From NCBI GenBank assembly GCA_963693285.1, contig OY848930.1, positions 3,162,001-3,226,000 on the forward strand: a DNA stretch of 64,000 nucleotides, in the 5' to 3' direction. Position 1 is the first letter of the stretch. Each line of letters starts with the position of its first letter. The notes beneath the pieces are model-generated. The model searched no databases. It saw only the letters and a program-made list of their open reading frames with translations, and was not told the DNA's origin. Both the position numbers and the translations under genes were made by a program. Below, piece by piece: positions 11,677 through 22,314 of the stretch. The stretch is from Xestospongia muta (lineage: Eukaryota; Porifera; Demospongiae; Haplosclerida; Petrosiidae).

Positions 11677-13419
11677 ATGGAATTTAAAGAAAAAGAATTA
11701 GGTATTTCTGTTTACTTGCAGTGTCATAAAAAAAGAGCCATTAATCATTTTACTAAATGGTTGGAGAAACATCCTGATGATTTTGAATGTTTCATGTACC
11801 GTGGAAGTTGCTATGAAGTACTTGGAAAGAAAGAAAACGCCTGTTCTGATTACGAAAATGCCAAAAGTAAGGGTAATGTTTGCGAATGTGAAGTTGCTGA
11901 AGGTCTTAATCTTCGAATAAATGGTAAACTCGAGGAAGCATCTTTTGTTTTTGAAGAAGCTACAAAGACATTTCCGTCAGAGGCCATTGGATGGCATTTC
12001 CATGGATTAGATCGTTTTAATCAAGGCCTTTATGATGAAGTAACAATTGCTGCTTTACAAAAAGCTATTAAATTAAACTATCGACGATCAGCAGTCACTC
12101 ATTATTTTCTTGGTCTTCTTTTTGACAAAATAGGAGCTATTGAAGAATCCATCACTCATTTTAAACTTGCCATTGTGAAACAACCAACTTTCACTCTTTC
12201 TCATATAGCACTAGGAGAAGGTCTTCTTAAGATAGGCTTATATGAAGAAGCAAGCCAGCAATTCCACGAAGCTGAGAATTTAAATGATACTCAGTGTACG
12301 GAAAATGCAGGTTTAGCACTGGTATATATTCATAAAGGGAATGAAGAAGCTGCAATAATAGAAGGTGCCATTGCTATTGAAAAGGCAGAAAGTAGTGAGA
12401 GAAATAGTGGAGGTAATAGAGCTCAACCTGCTTCTAGCACATCTGGTGGAGGTGGTGATAGTAGTGGGAGCAGCGACGAGAGTAGTAGTGACGATGAGGA
12501 ATGTCTACTACCTGCAGAAACACATCAACCTGTTGATTATGAAATGGATACAAAACCAAGGAGAAAAGCATTTGCTCGAGCAGAGTATTTCATGGGTCCC
12601 GGCAAAAAGAAGACAATCTTTCAAGTTAAAATACGTAAAGAGTTTAGATGGGTATCCTTTGACCCAACAGGCGATAGAGACCGGCTAATCAATGTGTGGA
12701 GAGGAGAGAATAAACGAGGAAAAATATCAGATATGACTTTGGAGTCGTCGTATAAATTGACAATTGGAAAATTTGGAAAAATTGAGAACAACCAAAAAGA
12801 AGGTTACGTCATAAAACGAGATCAGTTTATAATAGACCCAGACCAACCAACAGCAAAAACAAGGACTACACGATATGCATGTAGAAACTATCAATGTACA
12901 ACCTGCATATATAAATATAATGAAGGAAAAGATATAAAACAAGAACATTCACTAAAGTTGCCACTAGAGGTTACTCCATCACAGTCATCTAGATGTGAGG
13001 ATTCTCAATGCAAAACCTGTAACCATGTGAAAACTGACAAAGTTGTTACAAGCACAACCACAGGGTTATCATATGTAGTTGAACCTCACACTGAAATCTG
13101 CAATGTTTCTTTTGTCATCTATCTTCTTGAATGCAAACGTTGTAAAATGCAATATGTTGGAAAAACTAAGAGAGTTGTATCTGCAAGATTTGGAGAACAT
13201 CTACGTGATGTTAAGCATGGACATAAGAAATCAGTATCTAATCATTTTAATCTACCAGGACATTCCTCTGATGACCTAACTGTTACAATTCTTGAACAGG
13301 TAAAAGACACTTGCAAATCCAAACTAAAGGAAAGGGAGAAGTATTGGATTGAGACAATGGGAACTCTCCATCCAAATGGCCTAAATCGACAAGTACCTAC
13401 ATGTGACCCATCTGAATAA
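11677..13419 (+). CDS. TPR-repeat protein fused to GIY-YIG nuclease domain
   Basis: Single uninterrupted frame of 580 codons from the ATG at 11677; the frame is open a little further upstream but has no other ATG. Residues about 15-225 form TPR-like helix pairs (for example LEEASFVFEEATKTFP and EESITHFKLAIVKQPT). Residues 230-280 are a Ser/Gly/Asp/Glu-rich linker. A basic middle part of unknown fold follows (about 290-400). Cys pairs then occur at CRNYQCTTC and CEDSQCKTCNHV, followed by a GIY-YIG domain: VIYLLECKRCKMQYVGKT, Arg in SARFGEHL, and Glu in EKYWIETMG. The Cys-rich plus GIY-YIG part closely resembles the endonuclease of Penelope-like retroelements, but no reverse transcriptase is present. 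A TATA-like tatatata lies about 40 bp upstream of the ATG. It may be a captured nuclease, and its role is unknown. Confidence 0.85.
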   Translation: MEFKEKELGISVYLQCHKKRAINHFTKWLEKHPDDFECFMYRGSCYEVLGKKENACSDYENAKSKGNVCECEVAEGLNLRINGKLEEASFVFEEATKTFPSEAIGWHFHGLDRFNQGLYDEVTIAALQKAIKLNYRRSAVTHYFLGLLFDKIGAIEESITHFKLAIVKQPTFTLSHIALGEGLLKIGLYEEASQQFHEAENLNDTQCTENAGLALVYIHKGNEEAAIIEGAIAIEKAESSERNSGGNRAQPASSTSGGGGDSSGSSDESSSDDEECLLPAETHQPVDYEMDTKPRRKAFARAEYFMGPGKKKTIFQVKIRKEFRWVSFDPTGDRDRLINVWRGENKRGKISDMTLESSYKLTIGKFGKIENNQKEGYVIKRDQFIIDPDQPTAKTRTTRYACRNYQCTTCIYKYNEGKDIKQEHSLKLPLEVTPSQSSRCEDSQCKTCNHVKTDKVVTSTTTGLSYVVEPHTEICNVSFVIYLLECKRCKMQYVGKTKRVVSARFGEHLRDVKHGHKKSVSNHFNLPGHSSDDLTVTILEQVKDTCKSKLKEREKYWIETMGTLHPNGLNRQVPTCDPSE

Positions 13420-13978
13420 ACTTCCTAAGTTTAATATATGTATGTCTGCATATATAAACCATACATATTTAGCCATATGTGTGAATGTATAGCTGTATAA
13501 CCTTCAGTAGTCTTTAGTAATAATAGTAAATGTTTAATAACAAGTTCTCTTGTTCTTTTCCAAAAAATTTGTCTGGAAACTTCAAATCCCAAAAAAGGGG
13601 TATGCAGTAAAAGTTAGTACTATATAATTAATTATTCAAGAAGATTAGTGTAATTATTAGGTAGTCAGTATAGAAATAATGACTTGTAATTTGTAAAACT
13701 CATTGTTGTTTAGGCTGAGATTGCAATTGGATAGAATAAGCCTTTTTACTGCAAAAAAACTAATATGTGAATAATAACATTTCTAATTTGAATTTAGTAC
13801 TAATCAATTTTTTATGAATTAAACTTAATAAGTCCTTGTTAAGCAGAGTAACTTCTAGTATATACTAATCCCATGGCCATGCAGGAAAGAGACAACATTA
13901 CTTCATTTTATCTCAATTGCTCCAGTTGCCAAATCTGTGAGCAATTGTCATACACACTGGCAAAGAGTACTGCAATCC

Positions 13979-13980
<2 letters not shown>
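13420..13980. other. Intergenic
   Basis: AT-rich 3' flank of the TPR-GIY-YIG gene. I see no gene or clear repeat. Confidence 0.5.

Positions 13981-14046
<66 letters not shown>
13981..14046. repeat. (AT)n microsatellite
   Basis: A nearly pure run of alternating A and T of about 65 bp. The open frame across it is a product of the repeat. Confidence 0.95.
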
Positions 14047-14051
<5 letters not shown>

Positions 14052-14690
14052 AGGGATTCATGTATTGTATGAAGACTTCACTACTTCATGCGATGCATGT
14101 GGTAGATAATGTTAAAAAATATAGGTGTGGCAAGAGCCAGCTTAACCATAATGGGTGTGGCAGTGACAGTCAAAATCAAGTAGCAATTTTGTTAGACTGT
14201 TCTCTTAGTTAACTTGAGCATTTGTAGACTTAGTGTACCTTTTGTAACGCTTACCATACCAGTAGTTTCACGACAGCAACAGCTCCTTCTAGATGTATCT
14301 AATTACCTCTACAACTGTTGGCAAAGAAGGTTGTTAAGGTGAGTAAAATTTAATATAGATTTTAGAAAAGTTTATTATGTATCCATATTAGTTTTATTTA
14401 AACAAATAGTTGTTTCATTTTGCTTTTTTTGGAAAGGTCTTTCCCACTTTTCAAGCTTTTTCTTACGTAGACACCCTTTTTCTAAACACGTTGGTGGTAC
14501 TTAATGTTTGCTATTTTCTGTCAAATTTTGTAGCTATAGACACTGTCATTGCTGAGGTAAAGTAATTCAAAATGTATTGCAGCTAACAGGCAGACGCACA
14601 CATACTGTATGAATCACCCATGCAGTGAGCTGTGAGAGTTAATAAAATAATGTTGATTTCTACTCAGCTGTACAGCGTGTATGTCATACC
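14047..14690. other. Intergenic
   Basis: No coding pattern or repeat recognised between the microsatellite and the satellite array. Confidence 0.45.
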
Positions 14691-14699
14691 TCTGAGAAT

Positions 14700-17284
14700 G
14701 TCCCTAGTCATCACTTCAAATCTTGTGCCTAATTGACTATACAAACCTTTAATTGAATGACAATACTCAGCTTACTCTTCATGACATGCCTCTATCAAAA
14801 TCACAATTACTATGAGAATATTCTTGGTCATAACTTCATGATTGTTGTCTCACTATACAAATCCTTTTCTGATTTCTCAGTTTACTATGAATGCCTCTAT
14901 TCAAAATACTGTCTGCCTATTCTCTTACTACACAAGTCCTTTTGTTGTAAGATTATTTAGTTGTATATGAGTAGGGACATTCTCCTAGTAATTATGGTTT
15001 TGCATTGTTAAGGGGAAAATATGCAGAGTAAGCTGTTACCAATAAAAGATTGGAGAGTAAGACAATAGACACATGAGTATAAAGTTATGACCAGGGACGT
15101 TCTCATAGTAATTATGGTTTGACAGATGCTTGTTGTAGTCATATGCTTATTATACACTGTTAAAGTGGATTGGTTAATTTAACTAATTTATTGTCATTTT
15201 CACTGCATAATTATACTGATACATGATAATATACTGATAAATACTACTCTGTTCTTATTATTAACATACTAAGACAAGTTATTTGTTGATTTTTTCAAAG
15301 CTATGAGATTCTGTATAATATCTCATAAGACAATAGTCATCTTAATCTGTATCCACATAATAGTTTATTTCTCTCTTATGTTTGCACTGTATATAAAAGG
15401 GTAGAAGATCTGTTGCCTTCTCTTAGTACGGAAATCCGTTGCTTACTTCTGTTTACACCATTCATTGCCATTTTTAAGTCTAGGCATTTCTGAGTGGTGT
15501 TTATTATACTTTATTTATGTATTACTTGCAACTAAAATGACAATAGGTTGATTAAATCAAGTAATCACTTTTTATAGTGTACAAGTCCTTTTATGGTATT
15601 ACTCAGCTTACTCTGCATGCCATCTTCTGTTAAAACCACAATTACTATGAGAATGTCCCTAGTCATAACTTCATAATCACATTCCTGTTTTCTTAATATT
15701 ATAAACCACAATTACTATGAGAATGTCCCTGTTCATCTGGTCATAACTTTATAGTGATGTGTCTATTGTCTTACTATACAATCATTTTCTGCATAACTTG
15801 TCCCTGTCAATGTAAAACCACAATTACTATGAGAATGTCCCTACTCATAATTTCATAATTATGTGTCAATTGTCTTACTATGCATTACACTCCCCTGTCA
15901 ATGCAAACCACAATCATTATGAGAATGCCCCTAGTCATACTTCATAATTGTGTCCCTGTTGTCTTAATTACTATGAGAATGTTCCTAGTCATCACTTTAT
16001 AGTCATATGCCTAACTATACGAATCAGAACGTTTACCTTAATATTCATGGCAAGCCTCTATCAAAACCATAATTATTATGAGAATGTCCCTAGTGATAAC
16101 TTCATAGTCATGTTCCTGTTTTCCCACTATTGTAAACCACAATTATTCTGAGAATGTTCCTAGTCACCACTTCAAGTCATGTATCTAACTATACAAATCC
16201 TTTTATGGTATCAGTTTATTCTACATTGCTTGCACCTGTCAATGCAAAACCACTTCATAGTCATGTTATTTATATTATAAGAGACACATGACTATGAATA
16301 ATGACCGGATTACTCAGTTTACTCTGCATGGTAAGCCTCTGTCAAAACCACAATTACTATGAGAAAATCTTTTGTCATAACTATATAGTGATATGTCTAT
16401 TGTCTTACTGTACAATCCTTTTATGGTATCAACTTACTCTGCTTACTCTGCATGGCATCTTCTGTTAAAACCATAATTACTATGAGAATGTCCCTGGTCA
16501 TCTGGTCATAACTTTATAGTGATGTGTCTATTGTCTTACTATACAATCCTTTTATGGTATCAGCTTACTCTGCATAACTTACCCCTGTAAATGTAAAACC
16601 ACAATTACTATGAGAATGTCCCTACTCATGACTTCATAATCATGTCCCTCTTTTGTTACTATTGTAAACCACAGTTACTATGAGAATGTTCCTAGTCACC
16701 ACTTCAAGTCATGTACCTAACTATACAAATCCTTTTATGGTATCAGCTTTTTCTACATAGCTTGCACCTGTCAATGCAAAACCACAATTACTGTGAGAAT
16801 GTCCTCCTTCATAGCTTATTAATTATGTGCCTGTTGTCTCACTATTCCAAACCACAATTACTATGAGAATGTTCCTAGTCACCACTTCATAGTCATGTGC
16901 TTTAGAATAGACATATGACAATGAATATGACCAGATAAGCTGATTATTCTGATACCTTAAAAGGGTTGATAAAGTAAGACAATAGACACACAAGTATAAA
17001 GTTATGACCAGGGACATTCTCATGGCAATTATGGTTTTGACATATGTTTGCTGTAATCATGTACTTTACTATGCAAGATCTTTTATGGTATCAGCTTATT
17101 CAGCTTACTCTCCATAGCAAAGCAAGCCTCTGTCAAAACAACAATTACTATGAGGATGCTCCTAGTCATTACTTCAAGTCAAGTGCCTAACTATACAAAT
17201 CCTTTTATGGTATTAGCTTATTTTGCATGGCAAGTCTCTATCAAAACCACAATTACTATGAGAATAAATATCCTTGGTCATAAC
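14700..17284. repeat. Diverged satellite array, about 16 or more units, some inverted
   Basis: A core like aattactatgagaatgtcc recurs, usually preceded by aaaaccac and followed by a phrase like tagtcataacttcatagtc. Copies lie near 14800, 15640, 15710, 15825, 15905, 15965, 16070, 16140, 16345, 16470, 16600, 16670, 16785, 16850, 17140 and 17245. A second phrase, like tccttttatggtatcagctt, alternates with it. Inverted copies are seen near 14960-15130 and 16910-17050. Spacing is irregular (roughly 60-140 bp), so units have lost or gained pieces. Not coding. Confidence 0.85.
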
Positions 17285-17487
17285 TGAAATGACCGGAACA
17301 CATTTAGTCATAAAAAAATCACAGTTAACAAATAACTATTAAATAACATCAGACGAAAAACTCCACAAAAACAAAGACTGAAAAACTGTATTATATAACA
17401 ACCTAACTACCAAACCTCACTGCCGAAATACAAAAAGAAAAGACTTAAATACAAAACTAACTTATGAGTATTAATAAGTTACTAACT
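17285..17487 (-). repeat. 3' LTR of internally deleted Ty3/gypsy-type element
   Basis: The stretch from 17285 (tgaaatgaccggaa on the plus strand) matches 19020-19141 for about 150 bp with small gaps. It is bounded on the inside by a plus-strand pyrimidine run (ctcctccccctc), the complement of a polypurine tract. This fits the 3' LTR of a minus-strand element. The start beside the polypurine tract is approximate. Confidence 0.65.
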
Positions 17488-19019
17488 CCTCCCCCTCTAG
17501 TTTGAAACCATTGGAGCATACGTAGTAACTGGTCCATGTACCCTTTTTGAGCGACATAGTGTTCCACCTGTACTTGTAGGAGTAGTATGTGATTCAACAG
17601 GTGTTTGATTTGGCACTAGAGGTGAGGATGGACAAATTTTCCAATCATCAAACAAATCTTCAAAATTTTCTGTACTGTCAAATGTCTTCATTGCCTGATT
17701 TAGTTTTAACTTGATACAATACTGGGCCATAATTTTGACTACTGTAACTGGTATCCATTTCTATGTTCCAGAAAAATATAATGTAGGTACGTAGTCGATA
17801 GTGCTTGAGAGCAGCAATTTGCTAAAGTAATTATGTCCTAATAAACTTGGACCACTACCTTGAACGACAATTAAAGGTAATGTAAACATCTCATCTTCAT
17901 CTACCTTCAATGAACCTACAAGTACAATACTCTCACCTGTGTAAGTGTGTAAGGTGACATTATTTGTTTTAAGCTCTGGGAGAGCAATTCATGAATGATA
18001 GGTACTTTCATTAATAATGGAAAAGGAAGCACCAGTGTCCACCTCCATTGGGAACTCTGACCCATTTATTTTTACAGTAACCACAATGGGCTTGCCCTTC
18101 CCAGGAAAAGTAAACATTGGATAGGCATTTTTGAGTTCATTAGTCTGGTTTGAGGACCAGGGGATTGGTCCGGTTTGGCTTGGCTTTAGAGTGTTCTAAA
18201 GTGTGTGTTGGCTGACCTCTAGAAGTTGATGTGGTTGTGGCAGACTTTGATGATTTGGAATGAGCTCTGCAAACTCTTGCTAGATGACCTTTCTTGCCAC
18301 ATGATCTACAGTCTGCATTGATGAATTTGCATTTCATTGCATAATGATTTCTTCCACATCTATAGCACTCAACAATTGCTGAAGCTGGTCTTTGTTTCCT
18401 CTCTTTAGACGGAATTATCTGATGAACTGGTTAATGAGGTACCACGGTTGAAGGAGTTCTTTTTTGCATATCTGCAATATTTTTGCAGCTAATTCCATAG
18501 CCTGAGCTGTGCCCAATAATTTGATAATTTAAATCTCTTTCTTGTAGTAGCCGACTTTGTATTCTTGCATTGTTAATACCACATACAATACGGTCTCGCA
18601 CCATTTCGTCTAACTTCATATCATAATTGCAAAATTTGGCTAGTGATTTTAAGGCAGCAATGTTACTCACAACAGATTCTCCGGACTCTCTAACATGAGA
18701 ATTGAATTTAGAACTTTGCATAATAGTGCTTGGTTTAGGATTGAAGTAATCGGACAGGACTTTAACTAGTTCATTGTAAGATTTATCATTCAGACTGGTG
18801 GATTGCAGGAAATTCTTCAATAAATCGTAGGTAGCTTTGCTGCACAACCACAGAATTGATTTTTTTTGTTTTGTCTGTAATATCATTAGCCGTAAAATAG
18901 TATCCCAGTCTTTCGGAATATGAAGTTCACAATTTGCTATGCTGATCAAAAATGGAAAGTTTTCTTCGAGCCATCTTGTAAGTAAGATTACCTTCAACTG
19001 CTTGACCCTTGTCGCCAAA
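17488..19019 (-). pseudogene. Gag-protease remnant of Ty3/gypsy-type element, polymerase deleted
   Basis: Minus-strand order: gag (about 18431-19018, with patches KPSTIMQSSKFNSHVRESGE and RDRIVCGINNARIQSRLL), a CCHC zinc knuckle near 18300 (CRSCGKKGHLARVC), and an aspartic protease at about 17800-18110 (MEVDTGASFSI, later GPSLLGHNYF). It then goes straight to a short integrase-tail-like piece at 17497-17730 ending near the polypurine tract. Reverse transcriptase, RNase H and the integrase core are absent. The gag frame switches at least twice (YFTANDITD and the AQAMELAAK patch lie in another frame), so it is dead. The layout is that of Mag-type gypsy elements. Confidence 0.75.
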
Positions 19020-19141
19020 TGAAATGACCGGAATGCATGCAGTTACAAAAAAACATCAGACTAAAAACTCCACAAAAACAAAGACTCAAATAACTGTAAT
19101 ATATAACTATGTAACTATTAAACCTCACTGATGAAATACAC
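19020..19141 (-). repeat. 5' LTR remnant of the same element
   Basis: This is a direct repeat of the 3' LTR beginning tgaaatgaccggaa (plus strand). Homology stops at about 19141, so the outer third of this LTR is missing. The gag region starts immediately inside it, after a ttggcgacaagg primer-site-like stretch on the minus strand. Confidence 0.6.
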
Positions 19142-19640
19142 AGCCAAGAATGATAATCAGTATCAGCTCCATATACAATTATTTTTCATGTCTGTTTTCT
19201 CAGATCATATACACAATGTTCGGGCAATGATCCGTATCAAGCTGTTCAATCAGAAGTGATACAGTACATTTATGTTTATGAATCAAACTGTGGTCATAAG
19301 TGATACAGATTTCAGACTGATTATTCATAATCACTTTATGATTTTTAACAATTTTTTTATTCAACATAAGATATACAATAAATATTTAAACAAAACAACA
19401 GTTAGAATAGTCATGTACATAAGTATGTTCAATTATTTTACAAGAATTATTACAGTTATGTATTACAGAAACAGGAAATACATTTGAACTTGTAGGTAAT
19501 GTGTACAAACTTGATGTAAGTACTAGTAGAGGACAGTCAAATTCAGTTAACAGAGGTGTCCCACTTATTGTGACTTGTGGCTTTAGCTCTCTTACTACTC
19601 AAAGATTATTTGATGTCTCGATATCTTTAAAAAAAGCTAA
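19142..19640. other. Intergenic
   Basis: AT-rich sequence between the gag-protease element and the transposase-like copy 2. No gene recognised. Confidence 0.45.
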
Positions 19641-19649
19641 CAGAACTGC

Positions 19650-22122
19650 AAAAGGTACCTAACAAAAAACATTGGGTAAAGTACAGGAAAAAGACAATAG
19701 GTCTACCTCTGCAGCAGTCCCTTTGACAAAATTATCTCTGTTAGCCACGAGACCACACTGGCTCATAACAGCACAGTAGCTCATAACATCAGATTCAAAA
19801 GAAATGGAGCTGCAATGGTGGATATTGCAGTTGAAATCATGGATATAAGTTTTGAGGTTAAGTAATGTTTTTTGAAAATAAATCGAATTTGGTACATTGA
19901 CTAACTTGCACACAACTGTTCCTTGTTTAAGCTATATTAAGTTAGGAATCATATAATATATAGTACTGTAAACTTACCTTGCGTAGCTGTCCTGGCAAAT
20001 GATTGACTTGTCTTTATTCAGTTCTTTAGCAGATATACAATTTAAGTAAATTTGAACCTGAGGGCCATTAGAAAGTTCTTGTAGTCCTTGACCACACCTG
20101 TTTAGTAACATATAACACCTTTTATCTCAATACAAGCATATTTATGCACATGATACTATGGAGAGATTCATAATATCCTCCAGCACAAATAAATTGTAAA
20201 TACTCCAGCACTCCAAAATTATTTGCAATATCTTTGCTAGGTGAACGATGGTTATTATAGATATTTTGAGCTCTCATAAGGGAATTAAATGCTTCATATC
20301 TGTGTCATGTGAAATGAAAGTAGGACACATACAATAGACTTACCTCTCTATGTTATAGCAATCAGCTGGTCCAAAATCTTGTAAATGGTCAGCGAGGTGA
20401 AGTAGATGTCTTTTTAGTCTATGGGAATATTGAGGCATGTATTGAGAAGTACACTTTACATACTCTTCACAGAGGTGTCTACACTTATCAATCTTTTCCG
20501 GAGACAATGGAAGATACTATAGAGTACGGAAAATCTTCAATTGTGTAATTATTCACAAACTTAAATACATTTGCATACTTTAGAGAGGAGATACTAACAC
20601 ATTGTCTGAGATTCTGACAAGTACAAAGGAACAATGAATATTGCCATCTGCATCCAACTCTTAAAATCACTTCCTACAAAAGACTTTTAATAATAGCAGA
20701 TATTACCAGTAATATGTGTCCCAAATCTATAGTACAGGAAGGCGGACACTCTAGCCAAAATATCTTTCCTTTGTGGTGCTGTTAGAGAGTCCATGAATTC
20801 ACATAGCATGTTTTTTACAAACTCCAAGGAGGATTATGTGAAGACTGTTGATTGGTGTTGATCTGTCAAAAAAATTGAGTCCAAATACAATAAATTTTCC
20901 GTGGTTAATTGAAAAAATCTGTCAATAATTCAAACCATGGATTTGGAGACTCTTTCATGCCGTGCTTAGTTTTTTCTTTTCACTCGCCTACAACAGTTTG
21001 ACATTGCTTAATAAGTTCAATTAGCGATAAAGCAAGAACTTTAGACTGAATGTCTCCAACTAAAGTAGGGTCACTAGTCTAAGTACAAATGGAGATACAA
21101 TGCAATAACACAGGAATTACTAACCATACATAAGTGACAAAGTTTGGTAGCTTTACTCCCTAGGTGATTAACAAGCTCTGATGCTCTGACATTATCACAT
21201 GCAGTACATGTTACAGGTGCAACAACTATGACATCTGCTTTGGAAAGAGCATTATACATTCAAATACCCTTTTCAAGTGATAAGAGATCATAAACAATTG
21301 GTTTACTCATTTCAATTGCAGAGAATTGGTTTGAACAGGCAATAAAATGAATGTTTTTAAACTTTCGGGCCTCAGGTCAAATTTTTTACGTTTTGTGAAC
21401 CTATTACCACTGGTGTCATTGGAATAAATAAGTAGTGGAGCCAGCACAACAGGGAGACCACAGTGTTTGAGAGGGTGATGGTGTACGTATTGTGCATATT
21501 CCCCTAAAATTAGTTTAAACATTTATGCATACAATGAACATATTGAGTGTAGGAATATTGTTACAGTGTAATAAGCATGATATCATTATGTGTGACAGTA
21601 TCAATGAGTAAGCACAACTTGAGGACAGTCTTGTTTACTTACATACCTGTCTATTAAGGTGTATAAGTGAAGAGATTGCCAAGTTTAGTTTCAATACACG
21701 TTGTGGAGGATAGGATAATCTAATTACTTGACTACTGTTTATTTCTACTTGCTCATAAATTACAAGACTGTCATCAGGATACAACACAGACACTTAGGGA
21801 TGTCTTCTCCACAATTGTTCAACTGAAAGCTCAGTGTCTATTGTTAGAAAGACAATGCAATTCCCTTCCTAAAGTCATAAAAGTCAGATATGTGACTGTG
21901 TATATCAATGTTAGTGACACTGTACCTTTGTGTATAGCTTGACAACCTTTCCCATTGTGTCACCAAGAATGTCATCACTAAATAGAATGAAGTCATTTAC
22001 AAAGATGCTGGCAACCTTGCTCTCAAACATCAGAGACTGAAAGTCAGCATGCCATCTCTGGGTGTGAAACATTTCATTGAAAAATGAATAAATTAACAGA
22101 ATATCAAACAAAAGTTTTTAGT
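19650..22122 (-). pseudogene. Transposase-like gene, copy 2, 5' end replaced by an LTR element
   Basis: Paralogue of the gene at 1-2124; 20.75-22.12 kb matches 1-1.36 kb closely. Exon-like minus-strand pieces include EMFHTQRWHADFQSLMFES and FVNDFILFSDDILGDTMG (about 21.95-22.08 kb), LAPLLIYSND (21.4 kb) and NHLGSKATKLCHLCM (21.1 kb). Next come SHRLKRHLLHLADHLQDFGP (20.4 kb), YEAFNSLMRAQNIYNNHRSP (20.25 kb), GQGLQELSNGPQVQIYL (20.05 kb) and a final exon at about 19.66-19.92 kb. Exons are bounded by GT-AG introns. The EAFNS.MRA.NI..N..SPS.DIA pattern is a hallmark I associate with Plavaka/KDZ-like transposases. The exons upstream of 22122 are lost, because an LTR element begins there. Confidence 0.6.
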
Positions 22123-22314
22123 GTAGTGATCCATCTAGCACGACTACTTCGAGTATTTTACTGAAATGAATATATTAATCTCAACAACAAATAGTCGATC
22201 AACAAATATATATATATATATCTACAGATATGATATAAATGAAGTTACAAATTATTACAAAAAATTATTGCAATGCATACATAACACAACATAATACAGT
22301 CTCAATATACTACA
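22123..22314 (-). repeat. LTR (192 bp) of Ty3/gypsy-type element
   Basis: It begins tgtagtgatcc and ends atactaca on the plus strand, so its ends form the usual TG...CA with a TGTAGT/ACTACA inverted pair. Inside, a purine-rich ggaagag (minus strand) precedes it, as expected for a 3' LTR. The flank (tttag) matches the empty site in the paralogous copy near 1350. No second LTR was found in the window. Confidence 0.7.

Noticed and set aside
13937..14212. Open frame with a long Ile/Tyr run
   Set aside because: Produced by the (AT)n microsatellite.
14700..17284. Possible CRISPR array
   Set aside because: Units are diverged, irregularly spaced and partly inverted, with no constant repeat and unique spacers, and the DNA is clearly animal.
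19272..19487. 71-codon plus-strand frame next to the gag-protease element
   Set aside because: AT-rich low-complexity composition with no pattern.
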